From NCBI RefSeq assembly GCF_022549695.1, contig NZ_JAKZGS010000016.1:32078-96077 (forward strand): 64,000 bases of DNA, in the 5' to 3' direction. Positions 36,999 to 45,748 of this stretch are shown here, in pieces. The stretch comes from Belliella calami (GTDB taxonomy: Bacteria > Bacteroidota > Bacteroidia > Cytophagales > Cyclobacteriaceae). The notes below the pieces were generated by a model. It was given only the letters and a program-made list of their open reading frames with translations, was not told the origin of the DNA and made no database searches. How positions within the stretch are numbered: the first letter of the stretch is position 1; every line of letters starts with the position of its first letter. Made by a program: the position numbers and the translations under genes.

Positions 36999-37943
36999 TT
37001 AATCTATGTGAACTTCATAAGTCTTTTGTGTTACATTTCCTTGGATATCTTCTACCCAGATGATCAATTCTAGGTGATCTTCTCCAGCAGGAAGGATGAT
37101 AGCATTTTCCCCAGAAAGGATTTCTGATAAGTTTAAGGTATTGTTATTTGGTAAGTCTTCTCCCACTAATTCTTGTCTCCAGGTAGATTCACCCCACATT
37201 TTTTCATAAAACTCACCATCATTTATCCTTCCATGGTTATGTCCATGATGATCATCTTCTTCAACTAACCTAATCCAAACAAACTTGATCTCTGAGCTCA
37301 ACTCATGATTTCCTTTGCTAATAGATCCTTCTACGGCTAAAGCTTCACCAGCTTCTCCTTCTATTTCTCCATCATGTAAGTTCGTTACTTCTGTTACAGG
37401 AGCATAGGCTCTTTCGATAAAGAAAGTTGTCAAATAATTGCTGTCATCTGCAAATCCTGTTTGGTTTCCATGAATATCTACAGCAGAGATTATGATGTCA
37501 TAAGGTCCAGCCAAAATGTTTCCTTCAACCCTTGAAGTAGCACCCGCCCAATAAATATCTGTTGACGAATTGTCAACATTCAATGTTTTTGCACCTTCAG
37601 GGAATCTGAAAATTGGATTCTCTGCATTGGCACTGTAAATATCTTTTACACTTAATTTCTCAAAAGTATTTGATAGTCTTCCATGAGTATGACCATCAAA
37701 TGTATTATGGATATCTACCAATACCTGACCTATGCCTGACTCATCCGTAACACTAAATCTAATATGCATGTGGTCTGTAGTAGTAGCACGTACTTCATTT
37801 TCCATAGGTCTGAAGCTATCTCTTCCTTCTGCAAACCCTATTACAGGTGCATCAAGATCAGTTACACTCGGATCTTGATCCTCAGTACATGAATAATTCA
37901 ATGCCAATAATCCGATTGATAATAAAATTGGTAATTTTTTCAT
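36999..37943 (-). CDS. DUF4625 lipoprotein
   Basis: 314 residues from the ATG at 37943 (MKKLPILLSIGLLALNYSC), chosen because it begins a proper lipoprotein signal with the Cys at 19; a longer frame to 38024 would run through the operator. Two DUF4625-type immunoglobulin-like domains are suggested, with His-bearing loops HNTFDGHTHGR and a DDHHGHNHGR run. Such proteins often sit beside TonB receptors in Bacteroidota metal loci. The promoter region carries four phased TTGCA repeats. Confidence 0.85.
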   Translation of the reverse strand: MKKLPILLSIGLLALNYSCTEDQDPSVTDLDAPVIGFAEGRDSFRPMENEVRATTTDHMHIRFSVTDESGIGQVLVDIHNTFDGHTHGRLSNTFEKLSVKDIYSANAENPIFRFPEGAKTLNVDNSSTDIYWAGATSRVEGNILAGPYDIIISAVDIHGNQTGFADDSNYLTTFFIERAYAPVTEVTNLHDGEIEGEAGEALAVEGSISKGNHELSSEIKFVWIRLVEEDDHHGHNHGRINDGEFYEKMWGESTWRQELVGEDLPNNNTLNLSEILSGENAIILPAGEDHLELIIWVEDIQGNVTQKTYEVHID

Positions 37944-37967
37944 TGTGGTATTTTTGTTGTAAATCAT

Positions 37968-38006
37968 ATGCAATTGTGTTGCAAATATAATGCAATAAGG
38001 TTGCAA
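37968..38006 (-). promoter_or_regulatory. Four phased TTGCA/TGCAA repeats over a promoter: candidate operator
   Basis: On the plus strand hexamers start at 37968 (ATGCAA), 37979 (TTGCAA), 37990 (ATGCAA) and 38001 (TTGCAA), an exact 11-base pitch. On the minus strand the third copy overlaps TATATTTG (37982-37989), a good -7 element for the DUF4625 gene. Same-face repeats over a promoter suggest repression by an oligomeric regulator. A Fur/Zur-type zinc regulator is an inference from the His-rich context. Confidence 0.65.
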
Positions 38007-38025
38007 TAAAAATATTTTGCTCAAT

Positions 38026-40407
38026 TTATCTTATTGATATAGGGATTTTCAAGTTTACAGTAACATTTCTTCCTTGTTCGGGAAGATTCAAAAGTCTATA
38101 CCTGCTTAAGTGGTTTAAGTAGAATTCATTTGTCAAATTTTGACCTGCTACTTGGAATTGGAGTTTCTGGCTTCTCAATTTCATTTCCCAGCTCAAGCCA
38201 GCCCCTAAAAGTTTGTATCCAGCTGTTGTTCTTTCATTTCTATCAACTCGATTTTGATCTGCAGCTAATCTTCCATCTACAAAAATCCTCATGTTGTAAA
38301 TGAATTTTGAATCTAAAGGTAAGCGATATTCTACTGCCGCAAATGTACTAAAAGGAGGAGTCAATGGAAGTGGCAAGCGGGAGTCTAAATTTTGGTTATA
38401 GACATATTCAGAGCCAATGTTCAAGGTAAGATCTTTTACTATGTTTATATCCGCGCTCAATTCCCCACCAAGAAAAATCGCATCATTTTGTCTGTATTCC
38501 CAAAGTATACTTGATCCGGGTAAAGTAGAAAATCTAGCAGAAGGAGCCAAATAAATATAGCCATCAAAATACCCAACAAAAGGACTTAGATTAACGGAGA
38601 CTTTTCTGTTTGAGAAAGCAAAATTAAGATCTGCTTGATAGCTTCTTTCGCTTTCAAGCTTTGGATTTCCAACTTCGTGTCGGAAGTTTCCATGATGTAC
38701 ACCATTTGATGAGAGTTCAATTGGTGTTGGAATCCTATAAGCAGAACCAAGATTGATTTTTAAATTATAATTTTCTTTGAATACCCATGACAAACCAGAT
38801 GAAGCACTCCAGTTTACAAATGATTTTTGAATATCCGGATTCCGCTGATCTATTTCACCAGTAGGACGGGAATTTCTATAAATTGGCTGTAAATGTTCTT
38901 TTATATTGTGGAATGCTCCATCGATTCTAGCACCGGTATTGAAAATTAGGTTTGGGGAAAATTTGATTTCCCTAAAGTAGAAAAGCCCTCCTTGAATTGA
39001 TTCATAGTTTGGCAAGAGAAATTCAAATCCACTTTGCTGATTTCTGGAAAACTGCGTGTTGAAGCCAAGTATAGCTTGCCCTTTGTTATTTTTTTGTTGA
39101 CTTATTCTTGCGTTGGCTGTAAAAACATCCAAATTCAAGGAAAGTGCCAAGTTTCCAAATGTATTATCTGGCGCTACTTCTTGTGAATGGGGTATCGAAT
39201 ACTCTTCTCTGATGTTCTTTTGATAACCAAAATCCAACTCAAGCCATCTGTCATCCAACATAATACTATTATTCCAGATCACTTTCAAATGCGAGCTTTC
39301 TTGGCGGGGTATGTCAATATTTCTTGAATTTCCGTCAGGTATAAGATTGTAAGACCTCGGAACTCCAACTGCCCCAACAAATAATCCAGCCTTTTGCTGA
39401 AACCTGCTTATTGTAATTGTAGAATAGCCCCATTGCTTTTTTACGCCTGCCATTGCAGAAAAATGTCTCTCTGAACCAGCAGTATTTTTTAGTCTGTTTT
39501 CAAAAATAGGGAGTACAAATCCAGCATAGGTGAAATTCTCTGCAGGTACTCTGTAATCTGCAAAGTCTTGCATAGTAAATCTCCCACTAAAGACAAAGTC
39601 ACCTTCATTTCCTGCAAAGGATGCAGAATTTGAAATCATGTCATTGTTGCTTCTGTACATACTGTTAATAGTAGCCTCGATTTCACCATCCTGTTTGAAT
39701 GCAGGAGGTGAGATATTGATTACACCAGCCATCCCGTCCGATCCATACATCAAAGATGCTGGACCTTTGATGATTTCTACTCTATCTACATCAAAAGGAT
39801 CAATTTCCAAACCATGATCAGTTCCCCATTGCTGTCCTTCTTGCTTGATTCCTCGATCATTGATAAGAATCCTGTTGAAACTCATTCCCCTGATCACAGG
39901 TTTTGATATTCCAACTCCTGTATTGATTGTGCTGATTCCGGGGAGTTTTTCAATCGTATTTGCAAAAGTCCCTGCATTGTTTTTCTCAATATAATCCCTA
40001 TCAATCACCAAAATAGTTTGTGATTGTTCCAAAGGGCCATTTTTGAATGGATTTGCTTCAATGGTTAGGCTTTCTAATTGGATAGCTGAGGCGATCATTT
40101 GAGCTGACAATTCCACATCTGAATCCTTAATAGCCAAAGTCTTGCTTTGTGACTTATAACCAATATGAGTAATATGGAGGTGGTAGTTGCCGGGCCTTAG
40201 CTTGTCGATTTCAAAATTTCCATCAATGTCAGCTGCAGTTCCTTTACCTAGCTCATGTATAAAAATTGATGCCATTAGCCCCTCACCAGATTCATCGATT
40301 ATGCGGCCTGAGAGTTTGAAATCAGTTTTTTGCTGCGCAATTAGACTTTGTCCTAAGAGCAGTAGTATAAATAAAATTAAGACTCGTTGTGGGGTAGTAG
40401 TAAGCAA
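38026..40407 (-). CDS. TonB-dependent outer-membrane receptor (likely metal uptake)
   Basis: 793 residues. Signal peptide (to about residue 24, SLIAQQ), a carboxypeptidase regulatory-like domain (about 30-110, GRIIDESGEGLMASIFI), a plug domain (about 120-240, with INDRGIKQEGQQWG and VEIIKGPASLMYGSDGMAG) and a beta-barrel to the C-terminus with TonB-box-type ends. It takes up a scarce ligand across the outer membrane using TonB energy. The plug style and its neighbours (His-rich lipoproteins) favour zinc or another metal. The only in-frame start near the promoter is TTG at 40405-40407. Confidence 0.9.
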   Translation of the reverse strand: MLTTTPQRVLILFILLLLGQSLIAQQKTDFKLSGRIIDESGEGLMASIFIHELGKGTAADIDGNFEIDKLRPGNYHLHITHIGYKSQSKTLAIKDSDVELSAQMIASAIQLESLTIEANPFKNGPLEQSQTILVIDRDYIEKNNAGTFANTIEKLPGISTINTGVGISKPVIRGMSFNRILINDRGIKQEGQQWGTDHGLEIDPFDVDRVEIIKGPASLMYGSDGMAGVINISPPAFKQDGEIEATINSMYRSNNDMISNSASFAGNEGDFVFSGRFTMQDFADYRVPAENFTYAGFVLPIFENRLKNTAGSERHFSAMAGVKKQWGYSTITISRFQQKAGLFVGAVGVPRSYNLIPDGNSRNIDIPRQESSHLKVIWNNSIMLDDRWLELDFGYQKNIREEYSIPHSQEVAPDNTFGNLALSLNLDVFTANARISQQKNNKGQAILGFNTQFSRNQQSGFEFLLPNYESIQGGLFYFREIKFSPNLIFNTGARIDGAFHNIKEHLQPIYRNSRPTGEIDQRNPDIQKSFVNWSASSGLSWVFKENYNLKINLGSAYRIPTPIELSSNGVHHGNFRHEVGNPKLESERSYQADLNFAFSNRKVSVNLSPFVGYFDGYIYLAPSARFSTLPGSSILWEYRQNDAIFLGGELSADINIVKDLTLNIGSEYVYNQNLDSRLPLPLTPPFSTFAAVEYRLPLDSKFIYNMRIFVDGRLAADQNRVDRNERTTAGYKLLGAGLSWEMKLRSQKLQFQVAGQNLTNEFYLNHLSRYRLLNLPEQGRNVTVNLKIPISIR

Positions 40408-40426
40408 TTGATTTTGAAATAAAGCC

Positions 40427-40458
40427 CAAATTTACTTGATATTTATTTCTAACACCAA
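40427..40458 (-). promoter_or_regulatory. Promoter of the TonB receptor gene
   Basis: On the minus strand TTG (40458-40456) and TAAATTTG (40434-40427) are separated by 21 bases, matching the Bacteroidota -33/-7 pattern. Transcription would start about 20 bases before the TTG start codon at 40407. A single TTGCAT lies at 40474-40479, upstream. Confidence 0.6.
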
Positions 40459-40479
40459 TTAGATGATACAAAGTTGCAT

Positions 40480-40701
40480 TTAATTTCTTAATTTTTTCAA
40501 TTGATACAAAATATCCTCTAATCCGTTCAATCTGATTTCGTAAAGTGTATGGAGCCACATCCCCAATTTCCCTTCTGGAAAACCTTTTCCATGCATCCAA
40601 ACCAAATAGTGTTCAGGGATATCGCAGAGCAATTTTCCTTTATACTTACCAAAAGGCATCTTTTTAGTTACCAAATCCATCAAAATTTCTTTATCCATCA
40701 T
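40480..40701 (-). CDS. DUF3820 small protein
   Basis: 73 residues with the DUF3820 pattern: KMPFGKYKGKLLCDIPEHYL followed by WMHGKGFPEGKLG. Family function is unknown, though it is often found with nucleic-acid proteins. The gene stands alone upstream of the TonB receptor promoter. Confidence 0.85.
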   Translation of the reverse strand: MMDKEILMDLVTKKMPFGKYKGKLLCDIPEHYLVWMHGKGFPEGKLGMWLHTLYEIRLNGLEDILYQLKKLRN

Positions 40702-41105
40702 GTAAAATTAGTATAACTTTTTCAAAAGGCTATTTGCATATGGGAGTTTAGGAAATTAGTTTAGAAAATATGGATAATTCAGCAGTTATAGACTATTAAC
40801 TTTTTTGACAATACGAAAAATCTAAAAGAGACTTAATTCAAAAGCAACATAGGGAATAAGTAAATATCCTAAAAACATTGAATTTCAAAATTAGGGATGT
40901 TTAAAAAAAAATACTCGAAGAAACGATTTAACACCTGTAGTCATACAAATTAATAAAACTTAAGTCAATGGATGTACTATTAGCATATTCACTGACAAAT
41001 AATAATGTATATTTCTTTGATTTTTTTTAGATTTTAAACTATTGGTTTCATTGAGGATAGCCATATTTTTTTATATTACATTCGAAAAATAAAAATTACT
41101 CTATC
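40702..41105. other. AT-rich intergenic region
   Basis: 404 bp between divergent genes. Near the right end TTG (41051-41053) and TACATTCG (41077-41084) may be the promoter for the downstream hydrolase, though the 23-base spacing is long. Nothing else is recognised. Confidence 0.4.
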
Positions 41106-42506
41106 ATGAAATCTAAATTTTGCATTTTGGCACTGCTAATATTTATCAACTTCAACAGTTTTTCGCAAGATATTGCGGGAAGTTGGAAAGGTGATTTGAA
41201 AGTAATGGGACAGACCATTCCGCTGATCACGCACTTTGAAGAAGTAGATGGAGAGTGGACAGGTACAATGGATAGCCCAAACCAAGGGGCAATGGGAATT
41301 CCGATGAAAAAAGTTCTTGCAAACCAACTTATGGTAAGCTTTGAAATGAGTGTGATGAACGCTTCTTACGATGGAGTCATGCAAGGTGATGAAATAAAGG
41401 GGAATTTTTCGCAAGGAGGAATGAAATTTCCACTTGATCTAAAAAGAGTGACTTCTGGGGAACTGGAAGGATTAGGGCCAAAAAGACCTCAAACACCCGT
41501 TGGACCATTTGATTATGATGCTGTCGAAGTGGGTTTTGAAAACCCTTCTGAAAACATAAAACTAGCAGGAACACTGACAAAGCCTAAAGGGGAAGGTAAA
41601 TTTCCAGCAGTTATCTTGGTGACTGGTTCTGGGCCTCACAATAGAGATCATGAAATGGTTGGGCATAAACCTTTTTGGGTAATGGCAGATTACTTGACAA
41701 AAAACGGCATAGTTGTATTGAGATATGATGAAAGAGGAGTGGGGGAATCTAATGGGAATTTTTCTACAGCTAACATAGAAGACTTAAAAAATGATGTAGT
41801 TTCAGGGATTGAATTTTTGAAAAAGCATCCCTCAGTAAATTTGGAAAAAATAGGTGTTGTCGGACATAGTGAAGGTGGTTTGATTACTTGGATTCTTGGT
41901 TCGGAAGGGCACGATTTATCTTTTTTGGTTTCTTTGGCAGGTCCTGTAGTTCCTATCAAGGATTTGATGACCAAGCAGACAGAAGAAATTGTAAAAGTCT
42001 CCGGAGCATCGGAGTTTTTAGTAAAGTTAGAGACCAATCAAAATAGAAAAATTTATCAAGCAGTAATTGACAGTAAATCAGATGAAGAGTGGAAAGCTGC
42101 ATTGAAACCAATTTTTGAAGCATCACTGAAGGAACAGAATATTCCTGAAAGTCAATGGCCGAATGCAATCATTAGATATCAGGAAGCTTATGAACGTCAG
42201 TTGACTCCTTCAATGATTTATTTTTTGAAGATGAATCCAGAAAATTATATCAAAGAAATTGATGTACCAGTTTTTGCAGGTTTTGGTTCAAAGGATTTGC
42301 AGGTTGTGGCGAGTCAGAATGGAAATAGATTGATAGAGTGGTTTGAAGGGAAATCTGATTTACTCACGCTAAAAGTTTATGATAATTTGAATCATTTATT
42401 CCAAACTGCCAAAACAGGAGGTATTAATGAATATGGGGCCATAGAAGAGAGTTTCAATGAAAAAGTGCTCCTTGATATTCTCGAATTTATTAAAAAGCAG
42501 TACTAG
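41106..42506 (+). CDS. Exported alpha/beta-hydrolase with N-terminal beta domain
   Basis: 466 residues. Signal peptide ends near residue 20 (FNSFSQ). A beta-rich domain (about 25-120, DIAGSWKGDLKVMG) resembles lipocalin-type N-terminal modules in such hydrolases. The hydrolase part has GSGPHNRD, YDERGVGES, Ser255 in GHSEGG, an Asp in GSKDLQV and His in NLNHLFQ. Substrate unknown; related enzymes are called S9-like or acyl esterases. Confidence 0.88.
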   Translation: MKSKFCILALLIFINFNSFSQDIAGSWKGDLKVMGQTIPLITHFEEVDGEWTGTMDSPNQGAMGIPMKKVLANQLMVSFEMSVMNASYDGVMQGDEIKGNFSQGGMKFPLDLKRVTSGELEGLGPKRPQTPVGPFDYDAVEVGFENPSENIKLAGTLTKPKGEGKFPAVILVTGSGPHNRDHEMVGHKPFWVMADYLTKNGIVVLRYDERGVGESNGNFSTANIEDLKNDVVSGIEFLKKHPSVNLEKIGVVGHSEGGLITWILGSEGHDLSFLVSLAGPVVPIKDLMTKQTEEIVKVSGASEFLVKLETNQNRKIYQAVIDSKSDEEWKAALKPIFEASLKEQNIPESQWPNAIIRYQEAYERQLTPSMIYFLKMNPENYIKEIDVPVFAGFGSKDLQVVASQNGNRLIEWFEGKSDLLTLKVYDNLNHLFQTAKTGGINEYGAIEESFNEKVLLDILEFIKKQY

Positions 42507-42508
42507 GA

Positions 42509-43250
42509 TTTAGCCGCTAAGCCCGCAAAGGTTGTGGTTTCATGTGAATTGCCGCGAAGTTCGCAAGGTAGCGCAAAGGGGATTTGTTGGGTTGGTTATA
42601 GATTAAAAAAACAATCTCTTGATTTAGCTTAGATTTTCTTGATGTGTTGTAAGAATTGCCGCGAAGTTGGCAAGGTAGCGCAAAGGGGATTTGTTGGGTT
42701 GGTTTTAGATTAAAGAGTAATCTCTTGATTTAGCTTAGATTTTCTTGATGTGTTGTAAGAATTGCCGCGAAGTTCGCAAGGTAGCGCAAAGGGGATTTGT
42801 TGGGTTGGTTTTAGGTTAAAGAATAATCTCTTGATTTAGCTTAGATTTTCTTGATGTGTTGTAAGAATTGCCGCTAAGTTCGCAAGGTAGCGCAAAGGTA
42901 TTTTGTTGGGTTGGTTTTAGATTAAAGAATAATCTCTTGATTTAGCTTAGATTTTCTTGATGTGTTGTAAGAATTGCCGCGAAGTTCGCAAGTTAGCGCA
43001 AAGGGGATTTGTTGGGTTGGTTATAGATTAAAAAAATAATCTCTTGATTTAGCTTAGATTTTCTTGATGTGTTGTAAGAATTGCCGCGAAGTTCGCAAGG
43101 TAGCGCAAAGGGGATTTGTTGGGTTGGTTTTAGATTAAAGAATAATCTCTTGATTTAGCTTAGATTTTCTTGATGTGTTGTAAGAATTGCCGCGAAGTTC
43201 GCAAGTTAGCGCAAAGGGGATTTGTTGGGTTGGTTTTAGTTTGGGAAAAT
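42509..43250. repeat. Seven-copy ~106-bp tandem repeat
   Basis: GAATTGCCGC recurs at 42546, 42653, 42759, 42865, 42971, 43078 and 43184 (106-107 base period), preceded by a diverged half unit at 42509-42545 and cut short near 43240. Each unit contains GCGAAGTTCGC, a short palindrome, and TAGCGCAAAGG. Copies differ at only a few positions (a Cys-rich reading frame is not maintained). The sequence style is that of GCGAAGxxCGCAAxG repeats common in Bacteroidota. From 43250 to 43381 there is an imperfect TTCTGAA..TTCAGAA hairpin. Confidence 0.95.
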
Positions 43251-43381
43251 AGTATTTATGTTACGAATAAATAAAAAAGTTCTGAAAGATATATGGAGGG
43301 TGGAAATGAAGAAGAATGGTTCAGAACGAGCTTTTTATTAACTTAAAAAATGCGATTCTAGTATTTTATAGTTTCAATGAA

Positions 43382-43684
43382 TTATCTCCGATTTGCTATT
43401 AAATTTCCAAATATGATAATTATCACTACTCCAAGCAAAGTTACGATGATCGGAACTGCCGAAGTCAAATTGGGCATTTCAAGCCAGATGGATACTGGAT
43501 AAGAGATAATGCATAAAACTCCCATTATACAGAATAGAATAAAAGCAAAAAACGGTAATCCATTACTCGTAGCTCTTTCTTGATCCCTTTGAGATAAACT
43601 GTGATAACCAGCGAGAATATTAGGATAAACTCTTACTCCAAAACCAATAATTAAATAAAGAACTCCTGACATCAATGCATCCAT
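43382..43684 (-). CDS. Small membrane protein (DUF3784-like)
   Basis: 100 residues with three hydrophobic helices (about 4-24, 44-66, 72-95) and the loop ILAGYHSLSQRDQER after the first helix, which resembles the IAGYNTMSKEE pattern of DUF3784 proteins. Function unknown. It sits alone between the 106-bp array and the gamma-glutamyltransferase. Confidence 0.7.
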   Translation of the reverse strand: MDALMSGVLYLIIGFGVRVYPNILAGYHSLSQRDQERATSNGLPFFAFILFCIMGVLCIISYPVSIWLEMPNLTSAVPIIVTLLGVVIIIIFGNLIANRR

Positions 43685-43897
43685 AATTTTTTCTTTTTAT
43701 CTGTCAAATATTTTAAAGACGACCATGTTTATTCCAATTCTCCTCACAACTTGAATCACTAAAAATTAAGGTTTAAGATATATGTAAATTTCGATATTTG
43801 AAAGTTTTTTAGAATATTGTTAGTAATGTCAGCTCCATACTACCTTACGGTTTAAAACTATATTGAAGGCTGATCGTCTTAAAGGAAGTTGTATGAA

Positions 43898-43940
43898 AAT
43901 TAAAAATGGATCAAACGAGATCCATTTTTAATTTTTCGAG
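43898..43940. terminator. Terminator of the gamma-glutamyltransferase gene
   Basis: AATTAAAAATGGATC (43898-43912) and GATCCATTTTTAATT (43919-43933) form a perfect 15-base stem with a six-base loop, directly downstream of the gene's stop codon on the minus strand. Confidence 0.7.
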
Positions 43941-43960
43941 TGTTAATTCTCTCTACTCTA

Positions 43961-45661
43961 TCAATAGCCCACTGCTGTATCATCACCCCTAGGATCTGCT
44001 CCTCCTTCTAGTTTCCTATCTTTCATAACCAAAATCGCATCTACTTTACCAATTATTGGCGATGGGGATTCATTGATCAAATATCCTTTTGATTTCAATG
44101 CTTCCAAAGTTTCTGATGTAAATACATTTTTCTCAAACCTGATTTCATCAGGGAGCCATTGATGATGGAATCTAGGAGCATTAACGGCTTCTTGCATACT
44201 CATGTCAAATTCAAGGACATTCAGGATAGTCTGTACTACGGAAGTCATAATGGTCGAACCTCCTGGAGTTCCTACTATCATCAATATTTCCCCGTCTTTT
44301 TCTACCAAAGTAGGAGACATGCAGCTGAGCATTCTTTTTCCAGGTTCTATTTGGTTGGCTTCTGCTCCAATTAGCCCAAACATATTCGGAACGCCTGCTT
44401 TTGCCGAGAAATCATCCATTTCGTTGTTAAGGAAAAAACCCAAGTCATCGCAAAACAATTTTGAACCAAAAGCACCATTGAGTGTAGTGGTGATAGCTAA
44501 AGCATTCCCATACTGATCCATGATGGAGTAGTGGGTTGTCTCATCACTTTCTTGAAATTGTATATTTCCTTGGGAAACATCGGAAGAAAGCGTTGCCTTT
44601 TCTTTATTAAAAGTTGACATTCTATCTTTCAGGTAATTCTTGTCCATCATTTTTGCCAATGGAACTTCCACAAAATCTGGGTCACCCAAATAATAATTAC
44701 GATCTGCATATGCTCTTCTCTCAGCTTCTACTAATACTTGGATGTATTCAGGAGAATTATGCTCCATTGATTTTAGATCAAATTCTTCAATCATACCCAT
44801 TATCTGGGCTATCGTAATACCACCGCTGCTTGGTGGTGCCATCGAAATAAGCCTATGACCTCTATAGTCAAACACAATAGGATCTCTCCATTGTGCTTCA
44901 TAATTAGCCAAATCCTCCATTGTTATTATTCCGCCTTTTTCCTGGATAAAGTTTACCAATCTTTGGGCAGTTTCTCCTTTGTAGAATTCGTCTCTGCCAT
45001 TTTTCGAGATTCTTCGGAGTGTCTCGGCCAAAGAAGGATATTTAATGGTATCATTGACTTCAAATTCTTGAGCAAATAGTGAATTTTCACCACTAACTTC
45101 AGCTATGATTTTCCTATTATTTCGAAGTCCAGATGCTTGTTTTTCTGTTACAACGGCACCTCTTTCAGCAAAAGCAATAACTGGAGCCAATATTTCTTCC
45201 AAGGGTAAAGACCCAAATTTCCTATGTACTTCCAAAACTCCCGCAACAGTACCGGGAACACCAACAGCAAGTGCTCCTGTGGTGCTTAGACCAGGGATTA
45301 CTTCACCATTTTCATCTAAATACATATCTCGGGTTGCCGCCAAAGGAGCTTTTTCTCTATAATCTATCGATCCGATACTGCCGTCAGGCTGTCGATAAAC
45401 CATAAAGCCTCCTCCACCCAAATTCCCTGCGAATGGAAATGCAATAGCCAAGGAAAGCTCAGTCGCAACCATCGCATCAAATGCATTACCACCTTTTTGA
45501 AGAATGGAAATGCCTATTTCAGAAGCTTCTTTTCTTGCTGAGACTATCATTGCTTTTTCTGCAATCAAACCAGTCTGAACTTCCTTGCTTGGTACATTTT
45601 TACAGGCTGATAAACATAAAAAAGTAATCAGCACTAACCCGAAAAATGATTTGGTTTTCAT
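43961..45661 (-). CDS. ggt: Gamma-glutamyltransferase, lipoprotein form
   Basis: 566 residues. Lipobox ends at Cys20 (LCLSAC). The family signatures are GGNAFDAMVATELS, GNLGGGGFMVYR, and the self-cleavage site before Thr375 in ETTHYSIMD, with the small-subunit SSGGITIAQ and GTPGGSTI motifs. The enzyme splits glutathione and gamma-glutamyl compounds in the periplasm. Length is normal, with catalytic residues present. Stand-alone gene with terminator. Confidence 0.95.
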   Translation of the reverse strand: MKTKSFFGLVLITFLCLSACKNVPSKEVQTGLIAEKAMIVSARKEASEIGISILQKGGNAFDAMVATELSLAIAFPFAGNLGGGGFMVYRQPDGSIGSIDYREKAPLAATRDMYLDENGEVIPGLSTTGALAVGVPGTVAGVLEVHRKFGSLPLEEILAPVIAFAERGAVVTEKQASGLRNNRKIIAEVSGENSLFAQEFEVNDTIKYPSLAETLRRISKNGRDEFYKGETAQRLVNFIQEKGGIITMEDLANYEAQWRDPIVFDYRGHRLISMAPPSSGGITIAQIMGMIEEFDLKSMEHNSPEYIQVLVEAERRAYADRNYYLGDPDFVEVPLAKMMDKNYLKDRMSTFNKEKATLSSDVSQGNIQFQESDETTHYSIMDQYGNALAITTTLNGAFGSKLFCDDLGFFLNNEMDDFSAKAGVPNMFGLIGAEANQIEPGKRMLSCMSPTLVEKDGEILMIVGTPGGSTIMTSVVQTILNVLEFDMSMQEAVNAPRFHHQWLPDEIRFEKNVFTSETLEALKSKGYLINESPSPIIGKVDAILVMKDRKLEGGADPRGDDTAVGY

Positions 45662-45698
45662 ATTTTCAAAATTTTAGTTTTAATAAAATAAATGTTTG

Positions 45699-45738
45699 AT
45701 ATGGTTTACAATCACCTAATAGCGATTGCAAACCATAT
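45699..45738 (-). terminator. Terminator of the S9 peptidase gene at 45749-48118
   Basis: ATATGGTTTACAATC (45699-45713) pairs with GATTGCAAACCATAT (45724-45738) with one mismatch around a ten-base loop, ten bases past the gene's stop codon on the minus strand. Confidence 0.65.
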
Positions 45739-45748
45739 TTGATAAAGG

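Noticed and set aside
36999..38024. Longer DUF4625 frame starting at 38024
   Set aside because: It would read through the promoter and phased repeats and hide the lipoprotein signal that starts at 37943.
42546..43240. Regular direct repeats that could suggest a CRISPR array
   Set aside because: The whole 106-base unit is repeated with no unique spacers, and no cas genes are near.
42509..43250. Possible structural RNA or attenuator in the tandem repeat
   Set aside because: Only short palindromes are present, with no gene context pointing to regulation.
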